From positions 633,255,303 through 633,319,302 of the forward strand of contig CM060910.1 in the NCBI GenBank assembly GCA_030737875.1: a DNA stretch of 64,000 nt, in the 5' to 3' direction. Shown here in pieces: positions 12,667 through 23,049 of the stretch. The notes below the pieces were generated by a model. That model saw nothing but the letters and a program-made list of their open reading frames with translations, searched no databases and had not been told where the DNA came from. The position numbers were made by a program, and so were the translations under genes. This DNA is from Allium sativum (taxonomy: Eukaryota; Streptophyta; Magnoliopsida; Asparagales; Amaryllidaceae). Each line of letters starts with the position of its first letter. Position 1 is the stretch's first letter.

Positions 12667-12830
12667 TCTTGTTAGGACTTGGCAAGATCTCGCTTGGTCA
12701 TGGCTCGAGTATAGACTACACTCAACTAGACTTGGATTGTCTTGTCAGGACTTAGCAAGATCGTCCAGTCGTGGCTCGAGCACGGACTATACTCGATTGA
12801 GTATGAATTTTTTTGTCATGACTTGGCAGA
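12667..12830 (+). repeat. 73-bp tandem repeat inside element H
   Basis: Two full copies and a partial third of a unit with 'tcttgtyaggactt.gcaagatc' and 'gtggctcgag', at spacings of about 73 and 71 bp (starts near 12667, 12740 and 12811). Confidence 0.85.
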
Positions 12831-13242
12831 GAAGTTCATTTGGATTTTTGCCGGAATGTATTATATCCACATTGGCTAGGCCCGACGTGGCCGTTGATTT
12901 CAGATATGCATTTTGGATTGGATATTTTGGATTTCAAATTTCTCGAATTTATCAAATTTCTATGGTTTTCTAGATACTTGGATGCTTTGGATTTGGTCCA
13001 CTCTTTTAATATGACCCTAAGAGATCATGGAATTCTATTGGATATCAGATTGGATTCTCTATAGATTTTGGATTTCGGTATTCCGTTAATATGATCTGAT
13101 GCGATAAAGGATTTTTTGATTTTAGGTCTCTGGTTATTGATGTCTCTTGGATTTCTTTCAGAATACGAGTTTTGAATTTCTAGATTCTGGATTATTCAAA
13201 CTATGTCTTCCCCTTAAAGGCATGTTTTGGCGGTCAAGTTCT

Positions 13243-14200
13243 TGGCTCGCCATTTTTCAAGGCAATCACACTTTAGATTTCTAACTATTAAAATGCTCAG
13301 GAATTGAGCATGACTTAGACGAACTCGGAAAATCTTGATTAGAGTCATGGAATTCACAGAGACTTGAATTTAGAATAGATGAACTCTGGGTTGGCATGGA
13401 TACCGATCCTTGGATCGCCCTTTCATCTGAATCCCATATCGGCAAACTCCTCAAGCTTTGGTTCGACTTCCACCACAAAGCTCAGTTTGGCATTCATCAA
13501 TCTAGCGAATCGACATTAATTCCTAGAGCTTCGGTTTGGCATTACTTAACTCCAAATAGATAGTCTTCCTCAAACACTCAAATATGTGTAAACATACAAA
13601 GTGGGACCGACTTTATCGATTTAACATGGGGCCCATTAGGTCGGGTCAGTGCAACTTCATTAAGGTGGGATCGACATGGCAACCCAATAAATTCGTTTTC
13701 TTCTCCGAATCGGCATACCCAATTAAGTATCGATCTGGATCTAGATCGATATTGAACTAAGATGGTTTAGGTTGGACGATCCGAAATTCCCCGCTCTCTC
13801 CACTCATGAACATAGCATCCTCAATTATTCCCACTACTCCAGATTTCTAGCAACTACTCTATTCCGAATCTAATTACTATAGCACCTATGTATAGGCGAG
13901 GACTTGGACATTTCAAGGGATCTTTGGCTTTCCAGTAGACATTCTTACGTGAGGGCTTCGCTTTTTCCATTGACCAACACTCTTATCTCTACATTTATCA
14001 CAATCAAATCAACTGTATCTGTAATCATACTATATAATCAAAAAGGCTACCTTATAATGGATGTATGTAGGATTTGCTGGACCACTATAAGTACTGTGTC
14101 ATTTTACTTTCTGCATTCTATGATTGAATTAGTTTAGTTATTTTCCGGATTCAACTATGATTTGGGTGCTGGTGTTGGATTGACCAAATCAAACATCAAT
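13243..14200 (+). repeat. 3' LTR of element H
   Basis: Starts TGGCTCGCC against TGAACTGCC of the left LTR and ends AAATCAAACATCAAT. Visibly diverged from its partner, so this is an old insertion. Confidence 0.7.
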
Positions 14201-15130
14201 AGATAATAGTGTCAAATCCAATAATTTAATGGTAACCTAACGATATTATATACCATTAAGAGAAAAGTTACATAATTTAGAACCACTCACCCGGAAAAAG
14301 CACTGCTAGTTTTAGATCGGGTTTTATTCCAATTCCATTATCCATAGCCTTCCCATTTGTAACCTATTTGGATCGACAAACTAGAATTTTCATGGATTAT
14401 AATTCTAGACCTAAAGAAATAAAATCAAAGTAATTTGGAAACCAAATATGTAGAACTTACCTCATATTGATGACTTAATTCAGACATCTTTTCCTAGATA
14501 TACAACGTCTATTTCTAGTTTGCTAATCAGAAAGCCCAGACCTAATATTTTTATTTTCTAAAGATATGGAGGAGGAAAGAAAATAATAGAGCTTCCACAT
14601 CCATTTTTAAATATATGGGTTTAAAATCTAGCTCTGCATGTTTATTTATAGAAATCTGAAACAATGTCGTTTGGGCCAACCTATAGGTCGATCTGGCCCA
14701 TTACACGGGTTGACCCATGTAGTTCCATTTGTCCAGTGACATGTCTTGCCGGTTTTGATTTAATATGTATTATTTTATTTTAACATTATGTTGTGACATT
14801 TGTGAGATTTAATTCTTTTTATGACACGCGTTTATTTTCAAATTCAAACGCATGTTATTTCTAGAATTAATACGCATGTATATTTATAAAATAAATTTAT
14901 TTATGTGCATTTACACGTATAAATATTTTTCGACACAAAACTTTGAATGTCAATCACTTTTTCGTACGAACTCTGTTCAAAACATATCATATACGTAAAC
15001 TGATCAGAAAATCACCACGAGCGCAATAGTATAACTTTCAAGGCCAAATTCTAATGATTCTGGAAATGTTTATTTTTCACTATTTGTAATTATTTCATTT
15101 GTTTAATGATTTAAAAATGCAGGTGTTACA
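14201..15130 (-). mobile_element. LTR K, right part (5' half in sense, with promoter)
   Basis: Ends AGGTGTTACA on plus, so the minus strand begins TGTAACACCT. In sense order it has a block related to LTR A ('gagcgcaat', 'gttcgtacga'), a palindrome with TGGGCCA/TGGCCCA arms at 14672-14700, then a TATA box at 14641-14651. The order matches A, C and D. Beyond 15130 comes gag on the opposite strand, so K inserted into an older element. Confidence 0.6.
14641..14651 (-). promoter_or_regulatory. Putative TATA box of LTR K
   Basis: The minus strand reads CTATAAATAAA, 21 bp downstream of the palindrome at 14672-14700. Assigned by position within the LTR. Confidence 0.55.
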
Positions 15131-15845
15131 GGGATTGGAAGAGTATTCAGCTTGCCTCCTGGCAGCTGAAAGGAGATGCTTTGTGCTAGTGGGAGATACT
15201 TGAGGCAAATGTTAGAGAGTTGGATTGGGACTGTTTTAGAATAAGGTTTGAGAGGAAGTTCTTATTATAAGTAGAGGAAGCAGCCCAATTGGTGAAGTTC
15301 ATCAATCTTAGGCGGGGAGATGAAAATCAAGGAGTACATTAGTTAGTTCAATGAATTATCAAGGTTTGGTTTAGAGCTGGTCAATACCCAGCATAAGAAG
15401 ACATTGAAGTTTGCGAAGGGACTGAACTAACCGCTATAAGTGTTGTCACTCAACCATGTACTTATAGGAGCTACTTTGGAGACTTTAGTAGAGATGACCC
15501 TTGTGGCGGAGGTGGGCAAGGAGAAAACTGTGGATACAATTCTAAGAATAATTTTTGGAAAAGAAAGAAATTAATAAGAAGAAGGTTCGGTGATCCCAAA
15601 AAAGTTATGTCTAAAAGGAAATGAGGTGAAATACTTGTAGGAGGAATGGACGTTAGCCTAGAGATTGTAAGATGGACCATCTATAAGGAAAATGTTTTGT
15701 ATGTGAGTTGTTAGGGCACAACAACAAGTTTTTCCTTCAGAGGACGGGAGCTACACAGAGAGTCGACACTCAATTAGTATAGGTTCATATTTTAGAGGTT
15801 GTCCCATCCTCGAGTGGCAGACAAGATGGAGGTAGAAAAGTATTT
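15131..15845 (+). pseudogene. Decayed Ty3 gag with zinc-knuckle remnant
   Basis: Shifting frames give QLKGDALC (about 15165), then FNELSRFGLELVNTQHKKTLKFAKGLN (15346-15430; more than 20 residues are visible, key ones F.ELS, L.....K...F..GL). This is the retrotransposon Gag block after the capsid core. Near 15690, CFVCELLGHNN resembles a CX2CX4H knuckle whose last cysteine is lost. Many in-frame stops. It is on the strand opposite to K and B, which seem to have inserted into it. Confidence 0.65.
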
Positions 15846-16269
15846 TGAAATTCCCCACCTCCATTAAGGTCACTCACAAAGGGATTGCCCAAACTTCGGT
15901 GGAGCGTTTTAGGTAAAAGATGCAGATAAATTACAAGACAGACAAATATAGCAGCGGAAAATAAAGTCATTTTATAAACAATGTGGTTCAGTCAAGCTTT
16001 TACAACAATTGTCTCAATCATACTTAAAAGTAATACATAGAACTTCTGTCTTGATTCAAAAACTTCCAAGTATAAAAGAAGCATAAAAATAACAATGATA
16101 TTCCCCAACAAAGCACAAACAAGCCATAGTAGTGGAAGAGAGAGTCCAAAGCAATACATCGACTATCTTCGAGCTTGGAAAGAAAACCAATCTAAGAGGT
16201 AATATTTCCTCCCTGTGAACCTGGGGGGGAGGGGAGTGGATGGAAGAAAAGGGGCGAAACAAACTAGGT

Positions 16270-16283
16270 CAGACATAAGTCTG
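16270..16283 (-). other. Conserved 3'-LTR hairpin, copy in B
   Basis: In sense CAGAC-TTAT-GTCTG, 424 bp from the LTR 3' end, preceded by ACTTAC as in A and D. Confidence 0.75.
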
Positions 16284-16959
16284 GTAAGTCCAGTGACTTT
16301 CAACATGTAAATAGGCAAAAGCATCATGACATGAATAAACTGAATATAAGATAGATAACAAGGATACTAAGATAACACAAGATTAGCATATGATATGATA
16401 AGGCATGATAAACTAAATGCGCTTCTACTCTTTCTCTGCTTCGCTACTACCTTGTTATTCTGATTTTTATACCTCTGCACCGCCTAACTATTGTCCCAAC
16501 TAGTAATCTGTGTAAAAATGATAATATTACAACGTGATCCCACTCCCCGCAGTTATGGTAGCCTTCAGGTGTACGTCTAGTATGAGGATCTTACCTCAAT
16601 CAGCCTAATTGCTATGAAGATGTTAGATGTACCCTTACTACCCTATTGATCGGCTCCTTACTTATATTAATTTTCCTTGTGTCTGTGTCAATCGGCCCTT
16701 TCTTGCGTGTAGATACCCTGTCCTGGTCCCACCATAAGGTTTATCAGTCCCTATGATAACAACCTGACACGATTCAAGATGCACATTGTATAACTACTGG
16801 TACCCAGTGCCTGCTTTTTCCCACTCCGGAGTACGTGCATGCACGTAATCCGTCTGAACCTACACTGACGTACCCCCTACCGCATTTTTGACCGCTTATA
16901 ATCATCCCAGTAATCTATGTGAGTTACTGCTGAAATGGGTCCCTGTTACTAGGGTTTCT

Positions 16960-17790
16960 TACTGGTTAAGTTTGTCGCCCTATATTTACGAATATAACCC
17001 ACCAACCCGATATGTACTTAACCCTCCCACATATTCAAACATGTTTACTTAATGGTCAAGTTTGTGGGCCTATATTTACTAATATTACCCACCAACCCGA
17101 TATGTACTTAACCCTCCCACACATTATGTCATATTGGTTAAGTGTTGTCCATTCATGTTAACTTAACCCACCCACTCATCATGTCATGTTGGTTAAGTGT
17201 TTCTTATTAAACCTTCTCATTCGTCATGCTGAATTAGTTAAGTGTTTCCTATTAAATCAACCCCATTCATTCATCATGTTATATTGGTTAAGTATTTCCC
17301 ATTAACTTAACCCCATTCGTTCGTCAGGTTACATTGGTTAAGTGTTTCTTATTAACTTAACCCCACGCGTTCATCATGCTATATTGGTTAAGTGTCATCA
17401 ATCAATTCAAGTTAACTTAACCCACCCACTTGTCGTGTTACATTGGTTAAGTGTTGCCTTCTTGTGTTAACTTAACACTTCCATGCATCCTGTTATATTA
17501 GTTAAGTGTTGCTCTCTTATTTTAACTTAACCCTACCCATTCATCATGTCATATTGATTAAGTGTTTCTTATTAACTTAACTCTACTCAGTCATCATGTC
17601 ATATTGGTTAAGTGTTTCTTATTAACTTAACCCTTCTCATTCATCATGTTGTACTGGTTAACTTAACCCCGCTCACTTGTCTAATTAACATGTTATAACG
17701 GTTAAGTGTTCTAAATTTACTTAGCCCCACCTTCTTGTCTAATTAACATGTTATAACGGTTAAGTGTTCTAAATTTTACTTAACCTTACC
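16960..17790 (-). repeat. Expanded dyad minisatellite in LTR B
   Basis: About 15 units of 45-60 bp. A typical unit is 'ttggttaagtgttt' then 'attaacttaaccc' then 'cattcatcatgt'. Each holds the inverted pair GGTTAAGT/ACTTAACC. It is the most regular and longest version of the array in this window. Confidence 0.9.
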
Positions 17791-17860
17791 ATTCTTAGCA
17801 TGTCTGTTTATTGGCATTAATTAATTTATTAATGCCCCAATCTCTCACATTAGAACTGTT

Positions 17861-18022
17861 GTTTGCGGTTGCTGGATGTGCCGGGTGGTTCCGGGCAGAC
17901 TTCTACCGCAAACTCATTCTAACCTCGGGTTTTGGGCCAAACGAGCTAACCTCTCATATTAGATCTGTGTTGTTGCGGTTACTGGATGTGCCGGGCGGTT
18001 CCGGTCAGTTTTACACCGCAAC
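17861..18022 (-). repeat. Paired GC-rich hairpin modules in LTR B
   Basis: Arms GTTTGCGGT/ACCGCAAAC (17861-17869 with 17905-17913) and GTTGCGGT/ACCGCAAC (17972-17979 with 18015-18022), with cores TGCCGGGTGGTTCCGGGC and TGCCGGGCGGTTCCGGTC. Stem changes relative to A and D are paired. Confidence 0.85.
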
Positions 18023-18060
18023 TCAATCTAACCTCGGGTTAGGCATGTTTATCTTTTAGC

Positions 18061-19618
18061 ATATCTACCATACAAGTGAGACTATTGTTCTTATCTCTTA
18101 CATGCCTTTACTTTCTAACCTGCTTGAAAACTACACAGATTGTCAGAAGTGCATTGAATTTATGTAGCATGATGTTTTATGATTGTTCCTGATGTTTTTA
18201 TGTGTTATAGTTTGTAGTGCAACATATTGTATTTAAAATCAACATTGCACATAATATTTATTATTACGCACAAGTAATGTATTACTGACATGTCTATGAA
18301 CAGTAGGGAACAAGTGGTCTAATTTATTAGTTGCTTTAATTAATTTAACATAGTAATACATTTAGTTATTTTAATTTAAAATGATTCTGGACTCAAGCTT
18401 TATGCGTAAAGCATCGCTAGAATTTTTTGCACTTTTCCTCCTATAATTTTTCTCACTAATTACAATTTATTTGTTTTCCTCAATAGGAAACTAACCTTGT
18501 TACAATGAATAATCTGCCATTGACCTTTCCTCTTGAAACATCCTATACATTATACGTTGGAAAAAAATATGTGTAGCTTCATAGTAGCATAATTATTTCT
18601 CATGGTGCATGGTGTAACGGATAAAATATATCTATATAATATAAGCCAATATAAAGATTTTTTTATAAAATATTTAATAAATAATAAGTGTAGATTTTTG
18701 CTGTAAATGCAAAAATATTCGTAGTCATAACACCATTACTCAAAGTTTTTTGTTTCTATTATTGTTAAAATTGGTATTAAAATTTTGTTTAGGGGAATCG
18801 AAAAGAGATGGTGGAGAAGGGTGCAAATTGGGTATGAGATTAGGTTATTGGATGAGGGTAACAACGAGCATCAGAAATCTATTCAATGAATTCTATTTAT
18901 TAAACCAGGGAGATAGAGGTGCATATTCATACAACATGGTTAACAGATGTGGTAACAGCGAGTATCAAACTATTAAACCAACTCTTATAACGTATAATAT
19001 TTTGTTTTGAATATACATGGATGTTTATGTTACCACAATCTGCGTTTTGTAACAAATATCATTATAGGTTACGGGTGCAGGAATCAATGAATCACAAAAT
19101 TTGACATAACTAATATTGATAATTGGATCATTTTTTTATATAGGATGAAATTATTCGAATGACCTATGCGTGTTCACATCTTTTTTGAATAATTTTTCAT
19201 TACACCTAATACAAACCTTATTTTAAACAACAAGCTTAGTTGAAACAAAGAATTTTGCCTTTACACCGCCCTTTGTTCAAAAGGGTTATAACACTTCATG
19301 GCAAGGGCATTCCATTGTCATAATTTATAAGCACATATTCGCTTTGAACTATTTCTCTTATTTGATATGTTGATTTTCAATTGACTAGCAATATAAATAA
19401 TATAAGTGATCGTTATGTGTGCCAACAAAATACGAACAACAAAATACCCTTATATTATAAGTTTAATGTGATTTTCCCTGTAAGATCACATTGCTACTCA
19501 ACTTTTATTCTATTTAGAACTGATTTCATAGCTTAACATTCGACTAGTATTGGCTTCATATTAATATATAACTTCTTTCATCGAGTCATGTGCAAAGCAT
19601 GGGTTCACACTTATAAGA
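18061..19618. other. AT-rich DNA, nothing recognised
   Basis: No gene, terminal repeat or RNA gene recognised. Short open frames (for example 18750-19010) lack any family motif. Confidence 0.5.
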
Positions 19619-20076
19619 AAATATGATTAGCACGTTCGAATTTATTGAATATAAGTTCTACCTGTCTTATTATTAATTAATAACAAAATTTCTTTTCTAG
19701 TATTAAAATATGATTAGCATGTCCAAATTGTTTGACCATAAGTTCAACTTATCTTATTATTAATTTGTAACAAAATATGATTACCGACTTTTGTAAGTGA
19801 ATTATATTTAAATTCAACCCATCTTATTATTAATTAGTAAAATAATATGATCAACTTGTCCAAATTATTGGAATTTGAGTTGACCATAGTATCTTAAAAT
19901 TAAAGCAGTAACAAAATATGATTACCTTATCCAAACTATATGACTTTGAGTTCATTCTATTATAAAATTAATTAGTAAAAGAATATGATTGCCTTATCTA
20001 AGTAATCTGAATTAGAATTCGTTGTATCTTGAAATTTACTTTTAATAAAAAATATGATTTCTATATATGTTTCAGA
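19619..20076 (+). repeat. About 70-bp minisatellite abutting the YUCCA gene
   Basis: Six full units and a partial seventh begin ATATGATTA or a variant, near 19622, 19708, 19775, 19845, 19915, 19983 and 20052. Each continues as 'ccttgtccaaattat.tgac.t.gagttca.ctta' and 'attattaattagtaacaaa'. The last, partial unit runs into the TTTCAG just before the first clear coding base of the gene. Confidence 0.8.
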
Positions 20077-21462
20077 ATGATAGTAGGAGCAGGCCCGGGT
20101 TGCATGGCAACTTCAGCTTGCTTAAACGTGCATAACATCCCAAACATTGTGGTCGAAAAAAAGAAATGCTATGCACATATGTGGAAAAAAACTGCTTACG
20201 ATAGACTAAAGCTTCACTTAGCCAAAGAATTTTGCTTTCTTCCACACATGCAACATCCGTATTCTGCACCTACCTACATTCCTAAAAACCAGTACGTTCA
20301 GTACCTAGACAACTACGCGAAAAAAATCAGTATCAACCCTCAATACAACACTAGTGTTGAATCCGCGACATTTGATGAAGTAAAAGAGGCTTGGGTTGTG
20401 GAAACTAGAAATTTAGAGACCTCTAAAGAAGAAGAGGTTTTTGCAAAGTTTTTGGTGGTAGCATCTGATGAAAATGCACAAGGGATTATACCCAATATCG
20501 AAGGATTAAAGGGGTTTAGTGGAAAAGTTCTGCATTCTTCGGAATTTAGAACTGGAAAGGATTTTGTTGGTAAGAGGGTTTTGGTAGTTGGATGTGGAAA
20601 TTCTGGAATGGAGATTGCATATGATCTTTGTAATCATGGCGCTTTGACTTCCATTGCCATCCGTAGCCCAGTAAGTCAAATTTACATTAATCATTTTTTA
20701 TGTACTACTTCCAATTTATTTATTAATTTGTATTAATTCAATGTATTTTCATGAATGCAGCTTCATGTCAGTACCAAAGAGCTCATTCACTTGGCCATGT
20801 TCTTACTAAAGTACATGCCTATGAGCTTTGTAGACAAACTTACAGCCATACTGAGTTACATCTACTATGGAGATCTTTCAAAGCATGGCACTGTCATGCC
20901 TCGTAAGGGTCCATTTGCTCTCAAATTCGGCGGTGGTCAATCTCCTGTTATTGACGTAGGCACCATACAGAAGATCAAAAGTGGTGAAATTCAGGTAATT
21001 TAAACAAGTAACTAAGATGATTTGGCAATAATAAAAATACATACATATTGTTGTTAAGAGTACATGGATTAATGCAGGTTGTTAAGGAGCCCGTTAAGAT
21101 TAACGGTGATGAAGTTTTACTTAGCGATGGAACAAGCTATTTTTTTGATGCTATTGTATTTGCAACTGGTTATTCAAGTTCAGTTATGAATTGGTTGAAG
21201 GTATATCTTTATCTTTAATCCTTTATATATTTAAGTTTCAAATGGCTATGGGATTTATCTCATGTAGTACTAACAAATAATGTAGGATGAAGAAGGGAAG
21301 TGGCTTAACAAAGATGGATACCCAAAGAATGAATTTCCAAACCAATGGAAAGGAAAGAATGGTTTATACTTTGTAGGATTTGCAAAGAGAGGACTAGCTG
21401 CCAAAGCAAGTGATTCAGATAACGTTGCTAATGACATTGCCAAGGCTCTAGGTCAAGCTTGA
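20077..21462 (+). CDS. YUC: YUCCA-type flavin monooxygenase (indole-3-pyruvate monooxygenase-like, YUC10/11 branch)
   Basis: Four exons: 20077-20670, 20761-20994, 21078-21200 and 21286-21462, all phase 0, with GT..AG introns of 83-90 bp, giving about 375 residues and stop TGA. Family members oxidise indole-3-pyruvate to the auxin indole-3-acetate using FAD and NADPH. Landmarks: YDRLKLHLAKEFC (about residues 47-59), PTYIPKNQ (about 73-80), FMO motif FSGKVLHSSEF, NADPH loop VVGCGNSGMEIA, FATGY and WKGKNGLYFVGFAKRG near the end. The last two exons match the family's C-terminus. Odd points: the FAD loop reads GAGPGC, where the family has GAGPSG, and the usual ATG/ASG-EN motif reads ASDEN. The Met used is directly after TTTCAG, so a short upstream coding or leader exon may exist; the family normally has about 6-20 more N-terminal residues. 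No frameshift or stop. YUC10/11 placement is from memory of the family, not a tree. Confidence 0.88.
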
Positions 21463-21887
21463 TTATATTGTTAAGATGTGTTATGAGTAATACTGAAATT
21501 ATCTGAGGCATTTATGCAATAATACAAATGTAACCCTTTTCTGGTATTTTACATTTTTAAATGTTTTTATTGCCTTTTCATAATTTTATATTTTCATTAT
21601 TTGTTCGATTGCGCTTGCATTAGGATGCAGCCAATAGGTTAATCAAATTCAATAATCACAGGCTGCTCCTTTATGTAAAACATTGCATTCCTTCTTCGCC
21701 TCAAAATCCATGGTTTCTGGATCCTAAAACTTAAATAGATCATAATCCATTACTTTAAAACTACAACCTCTTAGCGATATAATCTGACTATTAAGCCCTA
21801 GTTGGGTTGATATCAACCCAATTACACATTCACTTTGAATGACAACAAGTGTTATCAAAAATCAATAGAATAGAGGTGATTTGTCAA
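21463..21887 (+). other. 3' flank of the YUCCA gene
   Basis: Probable 3' UTR then AT-rich DNA. 'aataatacaaatg' near 21520 could serve for polyadenylation. Nothing else recognised. Confidence 0.4.
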
Positions 21888-22538
21888 TAGGAATGGCAAT
21901 GGGGCGGGTTGGGGCGGGTTTCTCGTGCCCCGGACCTGACCCGGACTTTTTAAACCCCGCCCCAGACCCGCCCCGTAGACCCGGTGCGGGTCTGGAATTT
22001 CGGCCCGTACCCGAAACCGGTACGGGTCAGGGTAGACCCGACCCGCCCCGCGACCCGGTGATTTTATGTTCTAGTGTACACAAATTTATATATTTATATT
22101 TTTTTTATCACTAAATGATAAATTATATGCATATTATAATGTGTTCACAATGACAAGAGAATATTATAAAATGAGTTGTAAGATAATAGTTCAAAATGTA
22201 TGCATTTGTTATTGTATGATTATCATTGATGCAACTTAATACAATGAAAATTTTATAGTTTGTCAATTCAAAGAATATAATATTCAAGTTATAACCATGT
22301 AAATCGAAAAGATTAACAAGTAATAGTTATAGTTATAAAGAGTTTGAATGATGTTTCGATCATGCGGGTCGGGTTGGGGCGGGTTAGCCATGCCCCAGAC
22401 CCGACCCTAGACCCGGACCTCCAAAAGCGGGTCGCGGGTCTACCCGCCCCGTAGACCCTATGGGGCGGGTCTAAATGGGTCAAAACAGGGGCGGGTCAAG
22501 CGGGTTTGGACCCTAGACCCGCCCCATTGCCATCCCTA
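21888..22538. mobile_element. hAT-type MITE (651 bp)
   Basis: Termini TAGGAATGGCAATGGGGCGG and, inverted at the right end, TAGGGATGGCAATGGGGCGG (one mismatch). Perfect 8-bp target duplication TTTGTCAA at 21880-21887 and 22539-22546. The ends are very GC-rich with repeated GGGGCGGGT and GACCCG blocks, while the centre (about 22060-22350) is AT-rich and non-coding. The 8-bp duplication and TAGGGATGGCAA ends fit the hAT superfamily; a transposase would act in trans. Confidence 0.92.
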
Positions 22539-22546
22539 TTTGTCAA

Positions 22547-23049
22547 TGAGTTTGTGGATCTCGCATCCTTTTATAATTTACTCATGATTTCGACATGTAT
22601 AACTACCGAAACTGAGAGTAGTGGAGGGTGTTCAATTCTTTTGTTCCTTTCTTAACAACACCCTCATAGCAATGTAAATAAACATTTTCTACATTCCGAC
22701 TAATTTTCAGTTAATTTGTATGGATCCCAAGAGAAAATAAATGTGCCCTCCCCCTAAATTCCACCTGTTATAGTTAAGAAGTCATCTCTACCTATTTCAT
22801 TACATATCTTTTCACAATGTATATGTAATGCACCTACTATAAAAGCTCAACTTAAGGTAAATATTTGAACCTCTGAAAGTTAAAAAATGAAAAGTGATCC
22901 TGTCATAGTGCTGAATATCGAAGATTTAACAGAATCGTGCTCGTGCATGGTAAAATGTTATAATTTGTTTGGACAAGTCAAATCTTCATTTAATCGTTGC
23001 CTTGGATTTTTTTCTTTCAATTTGATCTTTTATTTTTCGAATATACCAT
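22547..23049. other. Intergenic DNA, nothing recognised
   Basis: No gene or repeat terminus recognised between the hAT MITE and the CACTA element. Confidence 0.5.

Larger units (their letters stand above)
9475..14200 (+). mobile_element. Tat-like non-autonomous LTR retrotransposon H
   Basis: Two direct repeats of about 960 bp (9475-10435 and 13243-14200) flank 2.8 kb with a gag remnant and no pol. Both LTRs share landmarks in order: 'aaggcartcacactt', 'gaactcrgaaaatctt', 'catggataccgatcc' and 'aggacttggacatttya'. Just after the left LTR is TTTTGGCACGCCAGGC, a tRNA primer-site form seen in Tat-lineage Ty3 elements. The gag motifs (next entries) agree. Boundaries are good to a few bases; I could not identify a clean target duplication. 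Confidence 0.75.
15846..18060 (-). mobile_element. Truncated LTR B (relative of LTRs A and D)
   Basis: The left end TGAAATTCCCCACCTCC is a mutated TGTAACACCCCACCTCC, followed as in A by 'ggtcactcacaaaggg' and 'gtaaaagatgcagataa'. A 7-base G tract lies at 16223-16229 and the short hairpin at 16270-16283. About 16540-16940 is collinear with the D block 'ccatttcagcagtaac' to 'gaccgatcgac'. Then come a long dyad minisatellite and paired hairpin modules. The U3 part (palindromes, TATA) is missing, so the right boundary near 18060 is a guess. Confidence 0.7.

Noticed and set aside
7144..15130. K as a simple solo LTR with flanking target duplication
   Set aside because: Flanking 5-mers CCAAA and GGGAT do not match, and a primer-site-like sequence lies beside the left end.
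20029..20076. Extension of the YUCCA frame upstream of the Met at 20077
   Set aside because: It has no upstream ATG (it would need TTG), consists of minisatellite sequence and ends in a splice-acceptor-like TTTCAG.
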